This document shows, one piece after another, positions 58,363-64,000 of a stretch of DNA of 64,000 bases (positions are counted from its first letter, which is position 1; each line of letters starts with the position of its first letter). The translations under genes and the position numbers were made by a program. Location of the stretch: positions 310,001 through 374,000 of the forward strand of contig DGQP01000014.1 in NCBI GenBank assembly GCA_002400415.1, given 5' to 3'. Under the pieces are notes generated by a model. It was not told the origin of the DNA and made no database searches. It worked only from the letters and a program-made list of their open reading frames with translations. The stretch is from Chitinophagaceae bacterium UBA4411. GTDB lineage: Bacteria > Bacteroidota > Bacteroidia > Chitinophagales > Chitinophagaceae.

Positions 58363-60955
58363 GGCGAAAAATCTGCTGATAGTTGAAAGCCCTGCGAAAG
58401 CGAAAACGATCGAAAAAATCCTGGGGAAAGATTTCCAGGTAAAGAGCTGTTTTGGTCATATCCGTGACCTGGAAAAGGCCGGGATGGGTATTGATGTGGA
58501 AAATGGCTTCAAACCCCGGTATATTGTTCCCGATGATAAGGAGAAAGTGGTGAGTGAGTTGAAGAAATTATCCAAGAACAGTGAAGTATGGCTGGCAACG
58601 GATGAGGACCGTGAAGGAGAAGCCATCAGCTGGCATTTGTGTGAAGTATTGGGCCTTGACCCCAAAAAAACCAAGCGGATTGTCTTTCATGAGATCACGA
58701 AGCCGGCCATCCAGGCGGCAGTTGGCAATCCCCGTAAATTAGATATGAACCTGGTGATGGCACAGCAGGCCCGCCGTATCCTGGACAGGATTGTGGGCTT
58801 TGAACTGAGCCCTGTTCTCTGGCGCAAGATGAGTATGCGCAACAACCTGAGTGCAGGCCGTGTGCAGAGTGTGGCCGTCCGCCTGATTGCTGAACGGGAA
58901 AGAGAGATCAATGCTTTTACTCCCACCAGCACTTTTAAGATCGAAGCTTTATTTACCGCTAAAGATGTATCTGATAAAAATGTAACCTTCGCCGCTGAAG
59001 GCAGGAAATACAATGCGGCAGAAGATGCAGAAGCATTCCTGAAGAGCTGCGTGGGCGCCAACTATAAAGTAACCGATATACAGGTGAAACCGGGCAAACG
59101 TTCACCCGCCCCGCCTTTTACCACATCCACATTACAACAGGAAGCATCCCGAAAACTGGGTTATGGTGTTTCCAGGACCATGCAGATCGCCCAGCGCTTG
59201 TATGAGAACGGGTATATCACTTATATGCGTACCGATAGTGTAAACCTGAGTGATACGGCCCTGGGTGACATCACAAGAACAGTGAAAGGAATGTATGGCG
59301 ACCAGTATCACCAGTTCCGGAAATACAAGAATAAAAATGAAAGTGCACAGGAAGCCCACGAAGCGATCCGCCCCACTTACATGAGCAATCCTTCTATCCA
59401 GGAAGCTGAATGGGCCAGGTTATATGAACTGATCTGGAAAAGAACCATGGCCTGCCAGATGGCAGATGCTGAACTGGAAAAGACAACAGCTAAAATTGAG
59501 ATATCTACTAATAAAGAAGAACTGAGTGCCAGTGGTGAAGTATTGAAATTTGACGGCTTCCTGAAAGTATACCGGGAAGATAAAGATGATGATGAACTGG
59601 AAGAAGAAGCTAACGAAGGAATGCTGCCGCCGCTGACCGTTGGTCAGCAATTGCCTTTCAAAGAAATGAAGGCAACAGAACGTTTCAGTCGCCCGTTGCC
59701 GAGATATACAGAAGCTTCCTTGGTTAAAAAATTAGAAGAACTGGGTATTGGCCGTCCTTCCACCTATGCTCCTACCATCTCCACTATTTTAAAAAGAGGC
59801 TATGTGGAGAAAAGAGATAAGGAAGGAACCCGCCGTGATTTCCGGGTGTTTGTCCTGAGAAAAGATACCGTGAGCAAGGAAATGGAACAGGAAAATACCG
59901 GTGCAGAGAAATCAAAACTGTTCCCTTCCGATCTTGGCCTGGTGGTGACCGACTTTTTGAAACAGTATTTCGATGATATCATGGATTACAGTTTCACGGC
60001 CCGTATCGAGGAAGAGTTTGATGAAGTGGCCGAAGGCAAAATGAAGTGGAACAAGATGATCGATGATTTTTACAGCCCTTTCAAAAAAGATGTGGAAAAG
60101 ACCATTGAAACGGCAGAACGCATCAAAGGAGAAAGAGAACTGGGTATTGATCCCGAAAGCGGCAAGCCGGTAGTGGCAAGAATGGGCCGTTACGGTGCCA
60201 TGATACAGATCGGCAGTGCAGATGAAGAAGAGAAACCCCGTTTCGCCAAGATACCAACCGGCCAGAGCATCGAGACCATCACCTACGAGGAAGCAATGAA
60301 CCTGTTTGGTGCACAGGGACCAATGGGATTATACGAGGATAAAGAAGTTTCTGTGAATGTGGGCCGCTTTGGTCCGTATGTAAAATGGGGTGATGAATTT
60401 ATTTCGCTGCCCAAAGGCACTGATCTTTCCACCGTGGACCTGGAAACGGCAATCTCCCATATCAAACAAAAACAAATTGCCGATGCACCGGTGGGTATGT
60501 ATGATGGCAAACCCATCACCAAGGGTAAAGGCCGTTTTGGGCCGTATATCAAATGGGATGGTATGTTCATTAATGTACCAAGGCGTTATAATTTCGATAC
60601 GCTGATCCAGGCAGAAATGGATGAGCTGATCGATGCGAAAGTGAAGAAAGAAGCGAACCGCTATATCCAGCGCTGGGCGGATGAAAAGATATCGGTTGAA
60701 AATGCAAGATGGGGCCCCATCCTGAAATACGGCAAGAAGATCATCCGCATTCCGAAGAAGGCAGATGATACCAAATATACAGCAGAAGAAGCGGCTGCTT
60801 TCACATTGGATGATGTAAAGAAATTCATTGAGCTGGAAATACCCGGTGCATTCACAAAAAAAACAAAAGCGGCGTCAAAAAGTTCAAAAGCAAAAACTCC
60901 CGCAAAGAAAAAAACAGCAGTGAAAAAGAAAGCGGCACCGAAAAAGAATAAGTAA
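58361..60955 (+). CDS. topA: DNA topoisomerase I
   Basis: An 864-residue type IA topoisomerase, which relaxes negatively supercoiled DNA. A Toprim domain (LLIVESPAKAKTIEKIL; DEDREGEAISWHL) lies at the N-terminus. The catalytic Tyr is Y288 in ITYMRTDSVN. The C-terminus has no zinc fingers but several repeats of the GRFGPYVKWGD type (about 670-830), then a Lys/Ala-rich tail (residues about 833-864) of the kind that binds DNA. An AAGGAG ribosome-binding site lies 5 nt before the ATG. A terminator follows. Confidence 0.97.
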   Translation: MAKNLLIVESPAKAKTIEKILGKDFQVKSCFGHIRDLEKAGMGIDVENGFKPRYIVPDDKEKVVSELKKLSKNSEVWLATDEDREGEAISWHLCEVLGLDPKKTKRIVFHEITKPAIQAAVGNPRKLDMNLVMAQQARRILDRIVGFELSPVLWRKMSMRNNLSAGRVQSVAVRLIAEREREINAFTPTSTFKIEALFTAKDVSDKNVTFAAEGRKYNAAEDAEAFLKSCVGANYKVTDIQVKPGKRSPAPPFTTSTLQQEASRKLGYGVSRTMQIAQRLYENGYITYMRTDSVNLSDTALGDITRTVKGMYGDQYHQFRKYKNKNESAQEAHEAIRPTYMSNPSIQEAEWARLYELIWKRTMACQMADAELEKTTAKIEISTNKEELSASGEVLKFDGFLKVYREDKDDDELEEEANEGMLPPLTVGQQLPFKEMKATERFSRPLPRYTEASLVKKLEELGIGRPSTYAPTISTILKRGYVEKRDKEGTRRDFRVFVLRKDTVSKEMEQENTGAEKSKLFPSDLGLVVTDFLKQYFDDIMDYSFTARIEEEFDEVAEGKMKWNKMIDDFYSPFKKDVEKTIETAERIKGERELGIDPESGKPVVARMGRYGAMIQIGSADEEEKPRFAKIPTGQSIETITYEEAMNLFGAQGPMGLYEDKEVSVNVGRFGPYVKWGDEFISLPKGTDLSTVDLETAISHIKQKQIADAPVGMYDGKPITKGKGRFGPYIKWDGMFINVPRRYNFDTLIQAEMDELIDAKVKKEANRYIQRWADEKISVENARWGPILKYGKKIIRIPKKADDTKYTAEEAAAFTLDDVKKFIELEIPGAFTKKTKAASKSSKAKTPAKKKTAVKKKAAPKKNK

Positions 60956-60989
60956 TATAAAAGCCCTGTTGTTGCAGGGCTTTTATATT
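60954..60989. terminator. Bidirectional terminator between topA and the DUF6263 gene
   Basis: AATATAAAAGCCCTG (60954-60968) and CAGGGCTTTTATATT (60975-60989) form a 15-bp stem with a 6-nt loop; the left arm overlaps the topA stop codon. T-rich ends on both strands serve both convergent genes. Confidence 0.85.
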
Positions 60990-61010
60990 CTCATCAATTC
61001 GTGGAATTTT

Positions 61011-61883
61011 TCATTTCCCCTTCATCAAATAATATCCTTTCATCGTCAGCGGCATTTTTTGCCCCATTACAATCATAGCTCCTTTCACCTCCATTTTATA
61101 ATCGCTGTCTTTCAGGTAGCCGTCGGCCAGCCCGATATTCACGGTTCCTTTTTGCGTGCCATCCATATCCATTTCCATGGCTACTCCACCCTGTTCCATA
61201 TTTCCCTTACCGGAAAATTTTCCTTCCAGTGAAATAAAGGCAACGCCATCTTTTACGGACGTTAAGCTGTACTTACCTTTCACTTTCATGGTAATACCCG
61301 CCATCGAAGTATTGGTTTCACTTTCCCAGGTGTCGCCAACTTTAACCGGCTTATCCGGGTACATCTGGAACATCATGCCCAGCATGCTGTTCATTTGTTC
61401 TTTTGAAAACATTTTATTCATCTGTTCCCGGGTCGCTTCGTCCAACTCTTCATTATTGGCCAGGATTTCAAAACCATTGGTATTGACGATTTCATTCTTT
61501 TCATTCAGTTGCATCAGCACCCTCTTGCCTACAATCCGGCTTGTTGCCTTATCCATAACAGAATCAGTGATGTTCTCCACTCCCATTGCTTTCATCTTCA
61601 TACCCATTTTCATTTGCGTGTAGGTCATGCCAACATCTTTCAGACCGGCAGAATCTCCCAGTACTTCAAAATCGAGCAGGCCGTTCATCGTCATGTTCAT
61701 ATCCATGGGCTGTCCCATCATATCAAAATTCATATCTAATTTCGTATCCACTTCCTGCGAAAATTTATCACCCTTCGCCAGTTTCATCTTCAGGGTATAC
61801 GCTTCACCACTTCCTGTCTGACCACAGGAGACAATAAAAACAACCAAAATGCAAAACAGAGCCGGGAGAATTATTTTTTTCAT
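61011..61883 (-). CDS. Met-rich DUF6263-like lipoprotein
   Basis: A 290-residue lipoprotein starting at the ATG at 61881-61883, signal MKKIILPALFCILVVFIVSC; an ATG three codons upstream is an alternative. The mature part has an unusual Met density in three blocks: around DMMGQPMDMNMTMNG, MKMGMKMKAMG, and MNKMFSKEQMNSMLGMMFQM. A KVGDTWESET motif follows. The whole resembles DUF6263, of unknown function. Metal (Cu) binding by the Met blocks is speculation. Confidence 0.7.
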   Translation of the reverse strand: MKKIILPALFCILVVFIVSCGQTGSGEAYTLKMKLAKGDKFSQEVDTKLDMNFDMMGQPMDMNMTMNGLLDFEVLGDSAGLKDVGMTYTQMKMGMKMKAMGVENITDSVMDKATSRIVGKRVLMQLNEKNEIVNTNGFEILANNEELDEATREQMNKMFSKEQMNSMLGMMFQMYPDKPVKVGDTWESETNTSMAGITMKVKGKYSLTSVKDGVAFISLEGKFSGKGNMEQGGVAMEMDMDGTQKGTVNIGLADGYLKDSDYKMEVKGAMIVMGQKMPLTMKGYYLMKGK

Positions 61884-61918
61884 ATTGATCATTTGACGCC
61901 CTAAATATAGAATAATAA

Positions 61919-61950
61919 AAGTCCTGTTTCAGGAAAATGAAACAGGACTT
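61919..61950 (-). terminator. Terminator of the long DUF4382 gene
   Basis: AAGTCCTGTTTC (61919-61930) and GAAACAGGACTT (61939-61950) form a 12-bp stem with an 8-nt loop; the minus strand continues TTTTATTATT. It lies 26 nt past the stop at 61977. Confidence 0.9.
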
Positions 61951-61976
61951 GTTGCTACGGCGCTGTTACTGTTCTA

Positions 61977-62903
61977 TCAGTTTCTTAGCTGTATCGTTCC
62001 GACATTCGTATCTTCTCCCCGTTGCAGGGGCACCGCAAGTATCGTTGTATCCCTGTAGCCGTTGGCAGTGGCGTTGATGAAGACATCTGCGATACTTCCT
62101 CTTAACCCCCTTATTTTAAAGTGGCCATCATGATGATCCGGTATGGCTATCAGCGTATCCCCATCAGCAACAGCAGATACGATAGCCTCTGCTTCTTCCG
62201 GTATCACTTTGCCTTTTATGCTGGCTGTTTGTGCCGGCAGCCATATCCGCAGGTAGGGTTTCAGTACAAAGCGGTTATTACTTACCCTGACAATGGACCT
62301 GCCAGCATCAAAGTCAAGCCAGAGCTGCAGGTCGCCCGGGGTGATTTCTTCAATATCTTCTCCCCTGATATTGATGGTTACCCGGTTATGATTATTCCAT
62401 AAAGAAAGCGGGTAAGAAATACTGTCCACTACAACAGAATTTTGGGTACCCAAGGTGAGCCGGATTTTTTTAATACGGCCTTCAACCGTGAATCCGCTGG
62501 CCAGTAATGTGTCGGCGCCATTGGAAAGATCAAGCAGGTTGTATATGCCCGGTCTTATATCAAGGGTATCCCACACCGCACAATCCCTGTCGCCATCATC
62601 ATCATGATCATTATCATAATGACAACCGCCCCGTCCCGGTCCGTCATCATCGTCGTCACCACCCCGGCAACTATCAGGCTTCACCAGCACTTCCACCCGC
62701 AGGATATCGACATTTACCGCATCAAAGCTGACCGGGTTATCGGACAAACGGATACGGACTCTTTGCTGTCCTTCAGGAATACTCTCATTAAACGCATCTT
62801 CCTTTTTACAGGCGAAAACAAAGAGTATTACAAAAAGTAAAAGATTGACCCCTAAAAATAAAAGGGCGTTCCAACCAAAACCGGATTGGCTTAGCTTTTT
62901 CAT
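61977..62903 (-). CDS. DUF4382 lipoprotein with Asp-rich insertion and C-terminal domain
   Basis: A 308-residue lipoprotein (signal ending FVFAC, lipid C32). The DUF4382 domain (IRLSDNPVSFDAVNVDILRVEV, IYNLLDLSNGADTLLASG) is interrupted at about residues 78-107 by an Asp/Gly-rich loop (DDDDDGPGRGG, DNDHDDDGDRD). A C-terminal carboxypeptidase-like segment (about 225-308) follows: ASIKGKVIPEEAEAIVSAVADGD to the end. The insertion is reminiscent of Ca-binding loops. The paralogue at 42164-42685 lacks both extras. Confidence 0.8.
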   Translation of the reverse strand: MKKLSQSGFGWNALLFLGVNLLLFVILFVFACKKEDAFNESIPEGQQRVRIRLSDNPVSFDAVNVDILRVEVLVKPDSCRGGDDDDDGPGRGGCHYDNDHDDDGDRDCAVWDTLDIRPGIYNLLDLSNGADTLLASGFTVEGRIKKIRLTLGTQNSVVVDSISYPLSLWNNHNRVTINIRGEDIEEITPGDLQLWLDFDAGRSIVRVSNNRFVLKPYLRIWLPAQTASIKGKVIPEEAEAIVSAVADGDTLIAIPDHHDGHFKIRGLRGSIADVFINATANGYRDTTILAVPLQRGEDTNVGTIQLRN

Positions 62904-63042
62904 CGTATGTTGTTTTTGGCGTAAAAAATTGAACCTGCTTGATCAGAACAGGTCACCCCTGGTGAAAGAAAAATGGCTGGCAGAATTTCTTTACAACCAA
63001 AAGCAGACCAAAGCCGTATTTTGTGGAAAATATTTACGCACC

Positions 63043-63789
63043 ATGGACAGGAAATACTGGGAACGTATAGCACCGGCTTATAATGATGAGATTTTTGATG
63101 TACTGCATAATGATAAGAAAGCCATCATCCGTTCCGCTATTGAAAAGATCGCAACAACAGATAAGACCGTACTTGATGCCGGTTGTGCGATTGGCAAATG
63201 GCTGCCGGTCCTTGCTCCCGCATTTCAAAAAGTGATCGCTGCAGATATTTCGGCCAGGAACCTGGAGATAGCAGCCAGGAATTATCCCGGCTATAAAAAT
63301 GTGGAGTATCTCCGGACCGATCTTTCTTCCCCGAAGATCAAATTACCCAAATGTGATGTAACGATCTGCATCAATGCGATACTGACGGATTCTATGAAAA
63401 AGAGAAATGCTTTTTTCAAAAACCTGTCTTCCTGTACAAAGAAGGGCGGTTATTTAGTTTTGACCGTCCCTGCATTGGAATCATGGATGTTCAGCCGTAT
63501 CCTTCAACAAAAATGGAATATTGATAAGAAATTCTATGCGGATAAAATTTCCGGTGCAGCAGCTTTGAAGAAATACAGGAATATGATACAGGGCAATATG
63601 GACCTTGATAACGTTCCCACGAAACATTACCTCGAAGAAGAGCTGCAACTCCTGTTAGCCAATGAAGGTTTCAAAACACTGGATACACAAAAAATAGAAT
63701 ACGACTGGTCAACAGAATTTCACCATCCGCCCAAATGGCTGAAAGAACCCAAACCCTGGGACTGGATGGTCCTCGCCCAAAAGAAATGA
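63043..63789 (+). CDS. SAM-dependent methyltransferase (class I)
   Basis: A 248-residue methyltransferase starting at the ATG at 63043 (MDRKYWERIAPAYNDEIFD); a 66-codon upstream extension would overlap the divergent DUF4382 gene and is rejected. Motif I is VLDAGCAIGKWLPVLA (about residues 46-61), with an acidic residue in KVIAADISARNLE. Motif post-I and the CDVTICINAILTD segment follow. The target is unknown. Confidence 0.8.
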   Translation: MDRKYWERIAPAYNDEIFDVLHNDKKAIIRSAIEKIATTDKTVLDAGCAIGKWLPVLAPAFQKVIAADISARNLEIAARNYPGYKNVEYLRTDLSSPKIKLPKCDVTICINAILTDSMKKRNAFFKNLSSCTKKGGYLVLTVPALESWMFSRILQQKWNIDKKFYADKISGAAALKKYRNMIQGNMDLDNVPTKHYLEEELQLLLANEGFKTLDTQKIEYDWSTEFHHPPKWLKEPKPWDWMVLAQKK

Positions 63790-63822
63790 GTTTCATTTAA
63801 TAGAACACACTGCCTGTTTCTG

Positions 63823-63850
63823 TGACTTCATACTTCTGACTTCATACTTC
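63823..63850. repeat. Exact 14-nt tandem duplication
   Basis: TGACTTCATACTTC at 63823-63836 is repeated without change at 63837-63850, directly after the methyltransferase gene. Related ACTTC words occur at 54381-54394. Confidence 0.6.
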
Positions 63851-63947
63851 GAACCTCTTATTTCCCGGGCTTCTCCCCATCTGTGGAAAATTTAAATGGC
63901 ATTCTTTCGTTATCAGCATAGATATTTACCAAACTGAAGCCGCCACC

Positions 63948-64000
63948 ATGGAAACAAATAATGAAATATCAGCACTTCTTCATTTGCTGGATGACCCCGA
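63948..64000 (+). CDS. N-terminus of a gene cut by the window end
   Basis: The frame from the ATG at 63948 encodes METNNEISALLHLLDDP and is open to the end. The start resembles Bacteroidota HEAT-repeat/transglutaminase-like (SirB1-type) proteins, but 17 residues do not allow an assignment. Confidence 0.45.
   Translation, partial: METNNEISALLHLLDDP

Noticed and set aside
62845..63042. 66-codon upstream extension of the methyltransferase frame
   Set aside because: It overlaps the start of the divergent DUF4382 gene, and the family normally begins near YWERIAPAYND.
63823..63850. Tandem repeat considered as a CRISPR remnant
   Set aside because: There are only two adjoining 14-nt copies without spacers, and no cas genes are in the window.
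63939..63951. GCCGCCACCATGG, a perfect vertebrate Kozak sequence at the start of the last partial gene
   Set aside because: Kozak context has no role in bacteria, flanking sequence is native in character, and a chance occurrence with a normal ATG start is sufficient.

Overview
The window is a chromosomal segment of a Bacteroidota bacterium, most likely of the Chitinophagaceae. Lineage markers include promoters of the TTTG/TAnnTTTG type, few Shine-Dalgarno sequences, type IX secretion sorting domains (type A and type B), a TonB-dependent receptor followed by a GLPGLI protein, a UbiA-family geranylgeranylglycerol-phosphate transferase next to Maf, and lineage-typical families (DUF2851, DUF4403, DUF4382, DUF6263, DUF2520). 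I see no prophage, integrase, transposase, CRISPR array, rRNA or tRNA. Coding density is high and most genes look vertically inherited.

Layout. 1-9.5 kb, minus strand: biosynthetic arginine decarboxylase, rplT, rpmI, a zinc metalloprotease, a lipoprotein, infC, thrS and a DUF5995-like exported protein. The usual infC-rpmI-rplT block is split by the metalloprotease and lipoprotein genes, and rpmI has its own promoter and leader. 9.5-18 kb: small accessory genes, including tandem paralogues of an unrecognised secreted family, a HemG-like flavodoxin, a 63-residue protein, a SnoaL-like lipoprotein, an AHSA1/SRPBCC protein under a promoter carrying two palindromes, a toxin-antitoxin pair whose toxin is frameshifted, a DinB-like protein, and a palindrome-rich gene-poor stretch (17.2-17.8 kb). 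18-26 kb: dnaK, a YdeI-like protein, an AraC regulator and a VOC protein that share a 16-nt upstream motif, a DUF4403 lipoprotein, GtrA and argS. 26-42 kb: a TPR protein, then a glycogen/maltodextrin island (glgB; TonB receptor plus GLPGLI; SusA-like amylase, MFS sugar transporter, glgC and glgA in one direction; FucP-like transporter plus ROK kinase in the other). 42-51 kb: a DUF4382 lipoprotein, a phosphodiester glycosidase-like protein, a lectin/PKD type IX cargo, lipA, OsmC, a LytTR regulator with a degenerate receiver, and a second type IX cargo. 50.6-58.3 kb: DUF2851 (split by a frameshift), maf, a UbiA-family transferase, a KdsC-like phosphatase, iscX, ferredoxin, DUF2520, an alpha/beta hydrolase with an SGNH hydrolase, and two small membrane or exported proteins. 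58.3-64 kb: topA, a Met-rich lipoprotein, a second DUF4382 lipoprotein, a methyltransferase and the start of a further gene.

How the genes work together. The clearest functional unit is storage and utilisation of alpha-glucans: import (MFS, FucP-like), extracytoplasmic hydrolysis (SusA-like), phosphorylation of glucose (ROK) and glycogen synthesis (GlgC, GlgA, GlgB). The other blocks are housekeeping (translation, protein folding, topoisomerase, lipoate, lipid).

No strong candidate for a large new defence or biosynthetic system is visible. The best leads are regulatory: the duplicated 16-nt motif flanking the AraC gene, the two operator-like palindromes in the SRPBCC promoter, leaderless-looking promoters, and the split ribosomal operon. 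At protein level they are the tandem paralogues, the ROK kinase without its zinc cysteines, and the LytTR regulator without its phospho-acceptor. All assignments come from reading the sequence and recalling families; no database search was run.
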